Shown: positions 35,900-47,384 of the stretch, one piece after another | Position numbering within the stretch: the first letter of the stretch is position 1 | How the letters are laid out: each line of letters begins with the position of its first letter | Assembly: GCA_037693485.1 (NCBI GenBank) | Contig: CM075345.1 | Span: 86,386,001-86,450,000, forward strand | Length of the DNA stretch: 64,000 bases | DNA from: Kitagawia praeruptora | Taxonomy: Eukaryota; Streptophyta; Magnoliopsida; Apiales; Apiaceae | Direction of reading: 5' to 3' | Made by a program: the position numbers and the translations under genes | The notes under the pieces: generated by a model | What the model was told of the DNA's origin: nothing | Database searches by the model: none | What the model saw: only the letters and a program-made list of their open reading frames with translations

Positions 35900-37200
35900 T
35901 TTTACCTCCCTAACCCAGTTTTTGTATCCCGAGGCCACCCAAGTCTACCACCGAGCAACCTTTATGCCCTTTTTTTCCCGCGTGCTGTAATACGGACTTC
36001 CTGTACTTGCTTTGTTAATGGTTGCTTGATTCCCGAACAGACCTCATACCTGGACCTGTTTAACTGGTACTTGATTTATAAATGAATCAGCCTCTCCTGT
36101 GTATTCTGGATGCGCAATTAAATTTCCGCATACGTCAAATTTTAACAAGTACCTATTTCCTATTAAAATTATATATTTTGGGTTGTGTACATGTATACAA
36201 TAGGTATGTCATCGCTATCGAACTCCTCAATATGATTAATTGGAACACAAAATTGACATTACACGCATGAACTAATGGTCTCTTCAGTTTAGAAATCCTT
36301 TCACGTATACTTTCCCTAGATACACATTTCATGGATGGATTCTACCAACCTTCTACGATCATATATACCTTTAGGACTAATGAAACGCAGAGTGCTTATA
36401 CCAAAATTTCCATGCACAACATTTTTGCGACAACAACCGTAGTCAAATACAACAGGATCCAGACAACTACCTCTCCTAACGAGAAGCCATAAGTTATGCT
36501 TTCCGGTGATGGCATGTATTTGTAGTTTAAAATCATGCTTTTACATTTTCAGTCCCTGCCTTTTTATAATCCAAATGGCCTCTTGTTTATATTTCTTACC
36601 TGCTTACATGACTAACACCATATTCTTTTGGCAGCCAGGATGTATGTAGTGTTCCTATAACTCTGGTAAGTTTCATCAATACCCCAGGCAGCGTCTTCAA
36701 ATCTTGCAGGTGGATTAACTCCAAAAGCCACTGAATCATTTCACCAAGAAGTACTTCTGCACATGCGGGACAGGCAGTACCGAGGTGAGCAATGCAGGGC
36801 AAGCGGCAACTTGCAGAAGAAACAAAAATATGCTTGAATAAGCTCAAAAGCAAAGGCAATCCTGCTCATGTGCATATATATACAGATTTATGGCATGACT
36901 GCTTATTCATGTTTGAAGCCTATGATTTTTTTTAATTTTGTTTCCCTCTTTTATTAAAAGACGAATCGGTGCATTTGTAGGCTTCATTCTTCAACTAAAA
37001 CGAATATTGGTTTGTAAATCAACATGAACATTCACACAGAGAGACGTACAGGATCACCAACAAATGTGTAATTCCAGTTGCATTCTGTTTTGGTCATACA
37101 TTTGGATTACATAAGTTGGACCATATATTTTCCACTTTTTAATAAAACACGTTTATTCTGGAATCTCAAACTCCTTAACAAGACACATTTCAACGTGGTA
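35900..37200. other. Helitron 3' interior without recognisable gene
   Basis: Degenerate sequence after the helicase stop. A short plus-strand stretch around 36640-36860 has a gene-like base composition but no ORF I can name. Confidence 0.4.
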
Positions 37201-37240
37201 CTAGAAAATGACCCGTGCCTCGCACGGGTTTTTATGCTAG

Positions 37241-38037
37241 TTAGCAGTAGAAGGGAAAAAGCACCTTTGTAAACGTCGCATGAAAATTGTTCGAAATAAG
37301 CTCGAAAAAAAATACTTAAATACGATACCAATAGAACACGTTAATGAAATTTAACACTTTGGCTAATCTTAATAATAGAACACTTAAACAGAATACCGAC
37401 AGAACACGTTAAAGAATCCTAATATCTTAGCTAATCTTGATAACAAGACAATCACCCTAAAAAAATACCTTAATGAATCATAATAACAGGACACACATAC
37501 ATTAATGAATCTTAACAGCTCAACAAATTTTCAACAATTTTTTGACAAATATTCATCTGATGCTGAATCCGTATCACTCCTACATCAACATACAAAAATT
37601 CTTGTTAGTGTTCTATATTTCCATGACTTATATGTATGTATTTCAAAACAGATATCACTCCTCTATCAGAATCATGAAATGATAATTAAAACTTTCATGA
37701 TTAATACGTATGAATTCGTCGAAAGAAATTAGCACCTCTATGCCTCAATTTTTCTCCAGTTTCTTCTTGGTCCATAGCAATGTCGGTGATATATATCTTC
37801 GTGTATAGTATATTAACGTAAAGTATCAGCTCATAATTTGCTTTCCAAAATTAACAAGATTGTGTTTGTAATCAAATTCCTAGATTCACGTTTCTTGCCT
37901 TATGTATGTAAATTGTATATACGCAAGATTGTATATACGAGCAGATACAATACAAAAAGGAAATAATAGATACCCTTTATGTTTAAACAGAATTACAATA
38001 GTGCCATTAATATTAGTATTAACATATTTAAAAATAT
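37241..38037. other. AT-rich sequence right of the Helitron
   Basis: Continues the old AT-rich element. Two imperfect copies of aatagaacacgttaatga-like sequence occur near 37327-37420. No gene seen. Confidence 0.45.
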
Positions 38038-38103
38038 ATATGGATTGAACGGTCTAGATTGAGTTCTCTGGTTCTCTTGATAAGGAGGTTCTTCCTAGAA
38101 CCT

Positions 38104-38108
<5 letters not shown>

Positions 38109-38160
<52 letters not shown>
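38109..38160. repeat. (TA)n microsatellite
   Basis: About 26 TA units lie between the right end of the AT-rich element and a fold-back MITE. Confidence 0.97.
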
Positions 38161-38163
<3 letters not shown>

Positions 38164-38325
38164 CAAAAAAGAGGTCGAAAATGACAACTGAAAAATGGAA
38201 CTTGAAATCAGCAACTGAATGCAACCACATGCAACTAAATTTGCAACTGAATGCAACCACATGCAACTAAATTTCTAATTTCAAGTTCCATTTTTCAGTT
38301 GTCATTTTCGACCTCTTTTTTGAAC
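38161..38325. mobile_element. 165 bp fold-back MITE flanked by (TA)n
   Basis: It starts gttcaaaaaagaggtcg and ends with its exact reverse complement cgacctcttttttgaac. The arms match for about 50 bp. The middle holds a direct duplication of gcaactgaatgcaaccacat. TA tracts border both ends. No coding capacity. Confidence 0.8.
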
Positions 38326-38343
38326 TCTATATATATATATATA

Positions 38344-38770
38344 GTTCAAAAAAGAGGTCGAAAATGACAACTGAAAAATGCAACTTGAAATCAGCAACTG
38401 AATGCAACCACATGCAACTAAATTTGCAACTACATCCAACTGAATGTAATTTTCGTTTTTCAGTTGCATTCAGTTGAATATTGCCCCTGGCGGGGCCTTG
38501 CAATCCAAATCCACCAAAATCACCCCACCATTTTTTTAAAAAAAGTTGAATGTGGTTGCATTCAGTTGAAAATTGCCCCTGGCGGGGCCTTGCAACCCAA
38601 ATCCACCAAAACCACCCCACTATTGTTTTTTTAAAAAAAAGTTGAATGTGGTTGCATTTAGTTGAATATTGCCCATGGCGGGGCCTTTCAACCCAAATCC
38701 ACCAAAATCACCCCACCATTTTTTTTAAAAAAAAAGAAAAAAAAGTTGAATGTGGTTGCATTCAGTTGCA
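38344..38770. repeat. Partial second MITE copy running into ~100 bp tandem repeats
   Basis: 38344-38430 repeats the left arm of the preceding MITE. No matching right arm is found. It passes into units starting gttgaatgtggttgcat at 38545, 38641 and 38745 (periods 96 and 104), preceded by a partial unit from about 38463. Each unit contains a gcccctggcggggcc core, a ccaccaaaatcacccc stretch and an A/T run. Confidence 0.75.
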
Positions 38771-39723
38771 ACCAAAATATCACCACCTTAAAAAAATGTT
38801 GAAGTCGGCTGGGCACAAGGGGGGAAGGGTTGACCTAATTTGTAGTATTTTTGCAATTTTGAAACTTAGTTTATTAAAATTGCAATTAATTAAAGAAGAT
38901 GATATTTTTGCAAATAGAAACTTTAAACCTAGTATTTTTGGTAAATTCTCTAAAAAGAATTCTCAAAAAATCTTCATTACGAGTAGTGCTGCTGATTTTC
39001 CGTATATCTTTTTCTTTATAATATTTGTTCTACAAAATATAAAAAACTTTTTCAACTAATACAAATTTTAAACATTATTATAACAAGAATATAGCTCGTG
39101 CTACTCACATATATATTTTAAAAACTCTTTTTTAAAATAAATTTTAAAAGCTCTTTTATAATTCTAAATATTAAATAAATTTATATTTAAAAATTGAATA
39201 ATTTAATTGTGAAAAAATAAAAACTAATACAATAGGTGCATTTTTACATCTTAAAAATAAATTTATTTAAAAATTAATTTAGTTAGATATTCAGTTGTAT
39301 TTGTTATATATGTTATGAGAACTTTTGCTTTAATGATGTTTTATTGTATTTGTTATATAATTTATAAGATTATTTGTTTAATTAATTTATTACCAAAATT
39401 TAAAGATCGATTCAAATCCATATTAATAAAATTACCATAGATAATATATATTACATTAATGATACTTAAATTTGATTTACAACCATTCAATAATTGAAAA
39501 TGGGTCAAATAATCATATGGATCTTCTACAAACCTAAAATGGATACCCAACCAAAGATATGGATAGTGCATGGATCAAAATAAAGTTAAACATTTAATCA
39601 TAAACTGAATATTGATATCGAACTTGAGGAATGGGTTATTCAGTAATTTATAATATATAGAATTAGATTTTATTATACATACTAAAAAATTTCAATTCTA
39701 TTTAATTTATTCAAATAAATCAA
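38771..39723. other. AT-rich spacer before the LINE 3' end
   Basis: No gene, no clear repeat. Short ORFs are AT-rich noise. Confidence 0.5.
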
Positions 39724-39875
39724 TTTTTTTTTTGAAATTAAGTAATCTTCCATTAAACTTGAACATCCTCCAAGATTACATTTTGAATATCAGGCGAGAA
39801 ATCTACTCCCTGAAACACACAATCAGCTATAACATAAGATGCTCTAGCTATTGCATGAGCAACCTTATTTGCAGA

Positions 39876-41393
39876 TCATCTAACAAACAAAATAGACACA
39901 CATTCTAGCTCATCTAGCAAAGTCTTACAGTCTTCTATAATACTCCCAAAGTATGATACCATGGAGTAGTTGCTTCGAATTGACTGGACCACCATAAGAC
40001 TATCACTTTCAACTGTAACACACCTCCATCTCTTTCGTTTAATCCAAATCAATGCTTCATGAATTCCCATAGCTTCTGCCAAATCAACTGCTACATGACC
40101 TGCTCTACAGCTTGAAATTGCTTCCATCACAGCACCTGTATCATCCCTAGCCACACACGCAAAACTATACCTCCCAGTATTCTCAAATAATGCGGCATCA
40201 ACATTTATCTTCATTGTATTCTCTGCAGGGCGAAGCCATTTCTCCCTACCATCCTCCGGAATAGAGTAGGCTACCGCAGGGACATGAATCTTGTCCTGAG
40301 CTTTTATCCAGCTATCCAGAGAATTATGGGCCAAACTAAGCACATTAGATACCGAGAGCCCTTTCTGGTTCCACATTAACTCGTTCCGAGCTTTCCACAA
40401 AACCCAGCAGATCATAACCATAATTCTTTGATTTTTCTCCTCCAAGGTTTGTAGCACTTGAGATAGCCATGAACCAAAGTTGTTGGCTTCCTCCTCCTGC
40501 TCCAACACCCTTATCCCTACACGCTCCCAGCACGACCTCGCAAAAGAACAGGACACCATACAATGGAACGTAGTTTCCTCCTCCTATTGACATCAGGGAC
40601 AAGCAACATCAACATTTACATGCCTTAATCTCAGCTACACCTTTGTTGGTAAACTTCCTGATACCGCTTTCCAAATCATGTTTTTTACTTTAGGTGGAAC
40701 TCGAAGTTTCCACAACTTCACCCACGAATCAAACTGCTGAATGACTGGAACTTGATTCTTTAAATCCTGTAGCCTCTTGTATGCACTCCTAACCGAATAA
40801 TGACCCAATTTTTCAAACTGCCAAAACCAACCATCCTTTTGATGACTTGAAGAAAGGGGAATGCTTAAAATAACTTCAGCTTCCCCCTCATTAAACAGAG
40901 CACGCACCAAGTCTGCATCCCAGGCCAGGTTATCAGATTGCAACAGACTCGCTACTTCCATACCAACTAAACCAGCCTCACCTGATATGACACACGAATT
41001 ATCCTCCAAAGGCAGCCAGGGATCTTCCATAACCGAAATGTCAGCGCCATTTCCAACTCTACACCTAGCTCCCTGAGCCACTAACTCTCTCACTTCAAAG
41101 ATGCTTTTCCATATACAGCTAGGACTACTACCCTGTTCCGCTTGAATAAAACTTTTACCATGATAATATCTTGCCTCAAACACTCTGCCAACTAAGGAAT
41201 CTGGTCTGCATAGCAATCTCCAACCTTGTTTCCCAAGCAAAGCAAGATTAAAATCACGCAAATTTCTAAAACCCATGCCACCGTTCGACTTATGCACTGA
41301 TAAACGTTGCCAGCTCATCCAGTTGATACCCCTACCATTTGTAGACGAGGATCTCCACCAAAGGTTGCACATCAGTTTTCTAATTCTTTGCAC
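39876..41393 (-). pseudogene. LINE ORF2, zf-RVT and RNase H domains
   Basis: 40635-41393 has GMGFRNLRDFNLALLGKQGW and the VPPKVKNMIWKAVSGSLPT block of zf-RVT. Its Cys/His part is broken near 40600. 39876-40559 has the RNase H core: INVDAALFENTGRY (first Asp), LAEAMGIHEAL (Glu), VTVESDSLMVVQ (Asp). The reading frame closes at 39876; a few more element bases precede the poly(A) at 39733. Confidence 0.85.
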
Positions 41394-42125
41394 ATCTCTG
41401 CAGGTAACAAGAACACATTCATAGCATAATTAGGGAGAGTCTGAGCCACAGTTTTAATTAAAATTTCTTTACCTGCTTTCGAAACAAACTGCCCCTCCAT
41501 ACTTTGAATTCTCTGCTTCATCCTATCTTTTAAGAATCCAAGCATAACCGATTTGTTTCTACCCATCACACTAGGTAAACCCAAATAGTGACTATCCTCA
41601 TTAGCCTCATGAACACCCAGTTGAGCGCAAATCAGCTCTCGAGTTCTTGCATCAGTGTTAGAGCTAAAAAATTCCTCAGATTTTGCCAAGTTCACCTGTT
41701 GACCAGATGCTTCCTGAAAGCTTTGAAGTAGATTCATAATATTCGATGCTTCTTCTACCGTAGCTCGACAGTATAGATAGCTGTCATCCGCAAATAACAT
41801 ATGAGAAATGATTGGAGCTCTCCTGGCCACCTTGCAACCCCGAATCTTTTTATTCTGCTCATAATCTTAATCAACGATGAGAATCCTTCTATACACAAAA
41901 TAAACAAATAAGGGGATAGTGGGTCTCCTTGACGCAAACCCCATTGAGGGACAATCGGACCAATTTCTTTACCACCATACGTAATCTTATAATTAACTGA
42001 ACGAACACATCTCATAATCAGACTGATCCATTGCTCGCTGAACCCCAAATTTTCCATCACCGCTGCCAAATATCCCCACTCAACCCGATCAAATGCCTTG
42101 CTCATGTCTAACTTTAGAGCCATAA
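41394..42125 (-). pseudogene. LINE ORF2, catalytic reverse transcriptase half
   Basis: It has ALKLDMSKAFDRVEWGYL (first catalytic Asp), GLRQGDPLSPYLFILCIEG and LFADDSYLYC, so the FADD active site is kept (about 41783-41794). A one-base frameshift near 41825 separates the first two from the third. Then follows the thumb region with HYLGLPSVMGRNK. Confidence 0.9.
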
Positions 42126-42128
42126 AAC

Positions 42129-42510
42129 CACTAATACAAACTGGACCTATTGCGTCGGTCAAATAGGTCTATAGCGTCGGTCAAATGGCGTAGTATATGT
42201 AGGGGACGCTATAGGTATAGGCCTATAGCGTCGGTTAAAATGGCGACGCTGTTTGTATGCTATGGCGTCGGTCAATTAAATGACCGACGCTAAAAGTCTG
42301 CTTTAGGCGTCGGTGATTTAAACAACCGACGCTAAAAGTCTACTTTAAGCGTCGGTCATTTAAACAACCGACGCTAAAAGTCTTCTTTAGGCGTCGATCA
42401 TTTAAACAACCGACGCTAAAAGTATGCTTTAGGCGTCGGTTATTTAAATGACCGACGATAAAAGTCTGATTAAAAGCGTCAGGCTTTTAAAGAACCGACG
42501 CATAAAGTCA
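42129..42510. repeat. CACTA left subterminal repeats
   Basis: Units beginning ctttaggcgtcggt start at 42301, 42343, 42385 and 42427, an exact 42 bp period. Each unit is itself an inverted repeat, GGCGTCGGT then ATTTAAA then ACCGACGC. Variants extend on both sides. Confidence 0.88.
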
Positions 42511-42718
42511 ATTTTTTTTAAAAAAAAATAATAATTTCAAAATTGCAATTGATCTTCCTCAAACCCAAAAAATACCACAATATAGTATAAAACAATTACA
42601 ATTATCCCAATAATTGTAAATTTAAATACACAATTACAATTATCCCAATTACAAATACACAATTACATCCACAAATGTAAATTTAATTATAAATACAATC
42701 TAATTCCAATTTCAACAC

Positions 42719-44110
42719 ATGATGCTGACCCTGGTCTGCTTCCAAACATATCAACTTTAGCCAGAAATTCACGGCCTCCTTGCTGATCATCTCTTTTCAG
42801 AACTTTCACAGCCACCTTTCTTCGATCATCAAGAATGCTACTATAGACAAGTCCGAAACCACCTTCCCCAAAATCCTTGAAGCGTCAAAGTTTTCAGTGG
42901 CTCTCATCAGGTCACTCGAATTGAAAATCTTAGCAATCCCCTTATAAGCCAATGCATTAGAACTACGGGACATTGATGCTGACCCGGGTCTGCTTCCAAA
43001 CATTAAAGACCTCGCAGTCCCTGCAGAATTATATTCATGAAGTGTATGATGAAGAACTCGTCATTTTAAGGTATTTACTAGAAGCTAGCTAGATTAAGAG
43101 TTTTACTTTTTTAACGGTGCAATTAGGGAACATAGTTTGGAAAAATACAAGTTGTGGAAGAAAAATATAAAAACTGGCTGAAAAGGAAAGGAATGAAAAG
43201 CTTGGCTTTTTTTTAAGATAGTACACACTGATAATTTTCGTTGCGAGGGTATAGGAACACTAGGATTTAAATGGGGTTTGCAAATGCACCATCCACATTT
43301 GAACAACAATATCAAAAGAATTCCTGCACAAAAAGCAAAAGATGTGACTGATGATAAAACAATAATAGCTATCTTGCTGCCACCAGTGACCAGTCCCAGC
43401 CTTCTTTCTCCTCGGAACATCAATCCCCAAAGGTTTCAGCGGCATCCTACCATTCCCATCCCTAGGATATAAATCACCATATATGTTAGCAGCTGCTGAA
43501 TGTGCTGCTGGTGGAGAGGACGGAAGACCTGCAAGTTGTGGAACATAATTGAAAAGACAATTATAAGCAAACAAATAATTTAATCATGCACCTGTTATGA
43601 AAAGCATTAATGAAGGATATACATAAGAGGAATGAACAAGAAATTTAAACAGTAGGTAACTACACAAATTGTAAAGTAGATCCAGAAAGAATCAAGGGAA
43701 GTTACAAAACCTGGATACCGAACATTGACTACTTTGTAGGTTCCTTGTCAATTCTTGAACACACAAAAAACAGATCATGTAGATTTTATCTTTCAAAGAG
43801 GTATAAAAAACTTAAAGCAATGTTATGCAGTATGATAAGGAATGAATCAAGATTTTAATGTACCATGCAAGTGTAATTCCACGCTACCGTTAGGAACAAG
43901 TTCGTAGACCAGGTATCGACAATGATCCTCTGTGCAGATACTAGTCCAATCAATTTGACTTCCTGTGGTGTAGACGACTAAGCATATCAACTTCAGCCAG
44001 AAATTCACTGCCTCCTTGCTGATCATCTCTTTTCAGAACTTTTACAGCCACCTTCCTTCGATCATCAAGAAATCCACTTTTATCTATCAAAACTAAACTG
44101 AAATGGATGA
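42719..44110 (-). pseudogene. Captured receptor-like kinase gene pieces (ALE2-like), rearranged
   Basis: Three minus-strand blocks. 44097-43866: kinase N-lobe with VAVKVLKRDDQQGG, FLAEVDMLSRLHH and, after a small frameshift, YLVYELVPNGSVELHLHG, ending at a GT donor. 43560-43245: the region before the kinase, LKPLGIDVPR, then a likely membrane span (IAIIVLSSVTSFAFCAGILL). 42998-42719: FNSSDLMRATENFDASRILG and, one base out of frame, EGGFGLVYSSILDD followed by a second VAVKVLKRDDQQGG. The lysine motif thus occurs twice and block order differs from a normal gene. The best family match from memory is the ALE2-type receptor-like kinases; kinase identity is firm, the exact member is not. It cannot encode a kinase. 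Confidence 0.75.
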
Positions 44111-44554
44111 TTGTTGCCAAGAAAAGATAAAGAGAACATCATCACAAATGTTTCTATCAATTAGGAGTACTCAGTTAAGAGTACTCAGTTTTCTATCAAT
44201 TAGCTAGCTGTCCAAGTACGCTAAACACAAAAAACCATATGAGTACCTATAATCAATGTGTTTTATTTTTATGAGTACCTGTAAACAATGTGTATATCTT
44301 TCAAGTTAACATATTATGTGTAATACATACATATTCTATGGTTGCGAGTGCCAGTGGTATGAAATTAATAGAGCATCACAATCCATCATATTTTCCTAAC
44401 AGTATTAGTTTAGGACTTGGCCAATAACGTAGTTATAGGTTGTAAATTTTCAGATACAGTTATATAATCTTTCGCAAGCAGTAATTACAAAGGTGTATGA
44501 TATTCAAGATAAAAGATAAAATGAGTAGGATCAAAACTGAAACACACCAAGTAT

Positions 44555-44935
44555 CGCTCTGTTCAAGCACTCTGCAACGTGTTGCCGATACTCAAAACTA
44601 AGTAAATGGAACATAGGTGATAAACTAAGTAAATGGAACATAAGCTAGCAGTGCCATGAAATCCTGAAGAATGATAAATTTCTGCTCACAGTGAAGATCC
44701 AGTAATTGAATGACAAATGCCAAAGATAATTCTGTCACGTAGGGTACTTACTTCAAGCTTCTCTACATACTTCTGCACATCACCAAAGGGAGTTAACTCC
44801 GTTTTAGCGAATTCAATAGCTTCTGCACTGCCATGAAAGAGACATACTTCAATTGGAGAGAACATGTGACACGGTAAACAAAGAGTTTGGAGTTGTACTC
44901 TACTCACCATCTTCTTGAGCAGACAAGCTCAACAA
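44555..44935 (-). pseudogene. Captured LisH/CTLH-CRA (RanBPM-type) gene pieces
   Basis: 44935-44716 reads (minus) AIEFAKTELTPFGDVQKY then VEKLE and stops at an intact donor (GTAAGTACC). 44608-44561 reads LSFEYRQHVAECLNR, which would belong to the next exon. These match the CTLH-CRA region of plant LisH/RanBPM-domain proteins related to the GID/CTLH ubiquitin ligase. Introns are retained, so DNA rather than mRNA was captured. Family assignment is from memory of the motif. Confidence 0.55.
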
Positions 44936-46039
44936 AATGAAGGGTCAGAAGATCAAAATGCAAGTCCTTACTTTTATCCAGCAATCCAGGAGAAAGCTAT
45001 TCAGTCAGTTCAATGGCTTTTAGTGCATCCCCCTCCACTTCCAACTTAAAAACTCCTTAAAGTATATGTACATGTGCAACTTTATTAAGTACCTCAAACA
45101 GTACAGTGGTATCTCAGTGGTTTTTAATTAAATGATCTTAATTAAGGAATACCATAAGGAATAGGAAATCTTTTAAGTAGGTAGAACTCCACCACGGATA
45201 AGGATGAAGAGAACATCATCACAAATGTTGCTGTAGCACTAGCCACCTGATAGAAACAAGCGAAACATTCACAGCTTTCAGTGTTTTTAAAATGCAGACC
45301 CAATCAGTACTCATGGTTTAACATAGTATAGGATGAACCATTCATATTTTACTTAAAGAGTTAAGTAAATACCATTCCGAAATATGTAAATTACATGACA
45401 AGGTTTCCTGATAGCTAAATTCAGAACCACTAACGTCATGAAAAAAGACACAGAGCAAGTTTGACCACAACCTCCGCTTTTCTCATGAACTTGAAACGAG
45501 AACTATATAGATGAGAAGCATGCCATGGCTTACTTTTACTGTTTACATACAGTGTACGGAAACACTTAAGTGAAAATGTGTATACTAGTTCAGTTGTTAT
45601 ATGGTTGAAGACAAGAAAACCAACTCCAAAATGTTATATATCCTGCTAACCAAACGATATAACACAATAAAACTACTAAGAACTGAGCAATTTACAAAGA
45701 AAAGTGCAAAACAGATACATACAAAGTACACAGCTACAATGCAAATTAAGGCCTTCTAAAACTCGACTTTCATAATCTTAATTTACTTGTAACACTGCTC
45801 TTGGCAGTTGGAAAATATATAAGAAGCTGATACTCTATACAGAATGAAGAAATCCAATTTAACATAATATATCTAGAAAAAGAACAAAAACCATTTAACA
45901 TCAAAAATAAAAACCACAAAAAAGAATAGACCCATTTAATATAAAAAATACCTGCAAACTAAAGAGAAAGATACCTGAAATCAAATCCTTGAAATGCAAA
46001 CCCCAACTGAAGAAGCCCTGAAATCAAATATAGAGTTTG

Positions 46040-46430
46040 ATTAGATGTAGTTTAAGTGAAGAAAGAGCTGTAAATGAAACAAAAATGAAGAACTAAAGCC
46101 CTGATTTGAAGAACGTGCCAAAGCCTCCCCCCTCAAACTGAGCCCTAATTTGAAATCTAACAACCAATTGAGCCCTAATTTGAAACCTAGAAAGCAATTG
46201 AGCGAGAGATGATAGATATGTACTGAGAGAGAGACGAGAGAGATAGAGATGTACGAGAGAGTCAGAGAGAGAGAGAGACTAGAGACATAGAGATTGTTAG
46301 AATAGAGGGAGAGTCGATTGTGAGAGAGAGAGAGGAGAGTTCGAGAGAAAGTGAGAGAGATAACAGAGACCAAGAAATGAATTGGGGGAACTAGGTGTTT
46401 GAACTCAGAAGGAACAGTTAGTAATTTCAT
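46040..46430 (-). promoter_or_regulatory. CT-rich leader-like block inside the CACTA element
   Basis: The minus strand reads long runs of ctctctctc followed by tagggctcaattgg repeats and a gatttcag acceptor. It looks like the 5' leader and first intron of a plant gene, on the same strand and upstream of the CTLH-CRA pieces, and may be their original promoter region. The sequence between (44940-46040) has no recognisable exon. Confidence 0.35.
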
Positions 46431-46720
46431 AATTTAACACATATAAAGTGATTTAGGTAAAATAATAGTATTTTTAAATGTATTTTTATTAATAAAAAAT
46501 AATTACATAACGCATATATAATTAAAGCATTATTTGTATTTTCATTTTAAGAATTTTTCATTAAAAAATATTTTTTATTTTATTTTCGGTCAAAATATTA
46601 ATTTTAAAACTTTAATTTGTACAATATTATTTGTTTTAATATTTTTTAGAAGAAAATTTTATTTATATAATTATATAATATAAAATATTATAATATTTGT
46701 CAAATATTAAGAAATAATTT

Positions 46721-47370
46721 ACAAACTAGTTAAAAATGGAGAAAAATAAAAAAAATGGAAAATTAGTGAAATTAAGGTAACATTCATCACACAGATAGTG
46801 AGAATGACTACTTTGGTATGTATGAATTTATTTTCAAAAATTGTCATTTTTCCTATTTTTATTTAATTTTTTTATTTTATTTTACAAATTAGTTAAAAAT
46901 GGGAAAAAATAAAAAAATGAAATTTTTTTGAAAATAAGTTAGAATTTATCACACAAATAGTGAGTATGACTACTTTGGTGTGTATGAATTTAGTTTCAAA
47001 AATTGTCATTTTTCCTATTTTTATTTAAATTTTTGATTTTATTTTACAAACTAGTTAAATATAGGAAAAAAAAAATAAAAAAATGGAATTTTTTTGAAAA
47101 TAAGGTAACATTCATCACACAAATAGTGAGTATGACTACTTTGGTGTGTATGAATTTAGTTTCAAAAATTGGCATTTTTCCCTATTTTTGTTTAATTTTT
47201 TTATATATGTTAGAAACTAGTTAAAAATGGGGAAAAATTAAAAAAATGGACAATTAGTGAAAATAAGGTAACATAATAGTGAGTATTACTACTTTGGTAT
47301 GTATAAATTTATTTTCAAAAATTGTCATTTTTCCTATTTTTATTTAATTTTTTTATTTTACAAACTAGTT
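46721..47370. repeat. ~160 bp tandem repeats in the CACTA right arm
   Basis: Units starting acaaactagttaaaaatgg (or close variants) begin at 46721, 46884, 47046, 47212 and 47360 (periods 163, 162, 166, 148). Each includes tagtgagtatgactactttg and tgtcatttttcctattttt. Four full copies and the start of a fifth. Confidence 0.88.
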
Positions 47371-47384
47371 AAAAATGGTATAGG

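Larger units (their letters stand above)
30490..37240 (+). mobile_element. Helitron (decayed, formerly autonomous)
   Basis: The 5' end TCTATTCTATATATAATACG follows an A (30489). The 3' end is a hairpin ACCCGTGCCTCGCACGGGT (37211-37229) followed by tttatgCTAG (37231-37240) and a T at 37241. These are textbook Helitron termini with insertion between A and T and no target duplication. Inside are pieces of a Rep domain and of a PIF1-type helicase in the same orientation as the termini. They are separated by AT-rich sequence and broken by stops, so no RepHel protein can be made. Exon-like segments at 30882-31300 do not look like Helitron proteins and may be captured host sequence. Termini are well supported. 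Confidence 0.85.
6375..38108. mobile_element. Old AT-rich element with inverted ends in TA microsatellites, split by later insertions
   Basis: The sequence at 6375-6440 and the reverse complement of 38040-38108 are clearly related. They share an identical 16-mer AAGAGAACCAGAGAAC (6406-6421 plus; 38063-38078 minus) with similar flanks on both sides, and each outer end abuts a (TA)n tract. Removing the copia insertion (with nested Athila-like element), the LINE tail and the Helitron leaves about 4.8 kb. What remains is very AT-rich, non-coding and built partly of degenerate 0.8-0.9 kb tandem units. The most economical reading is one non-autonomous element that inserted in a TA microsatellite. 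The alternative is two separate copies of one short family in opposite orientation. No transposase is visible. Confidence 0.5.

Noticed and set aside
42301..42470. Regularly spaced palindromic repeats resembling a CRISPR array
   Set aside because: Spacers are nearly identical, the array lies at a CACTA end, and the genome is a plant's.
46041..46430. 129-codon minus-strand ORF rich in Ser/Leu
   Set aside because: Product of a CT-rich leader-like tract; no domain.
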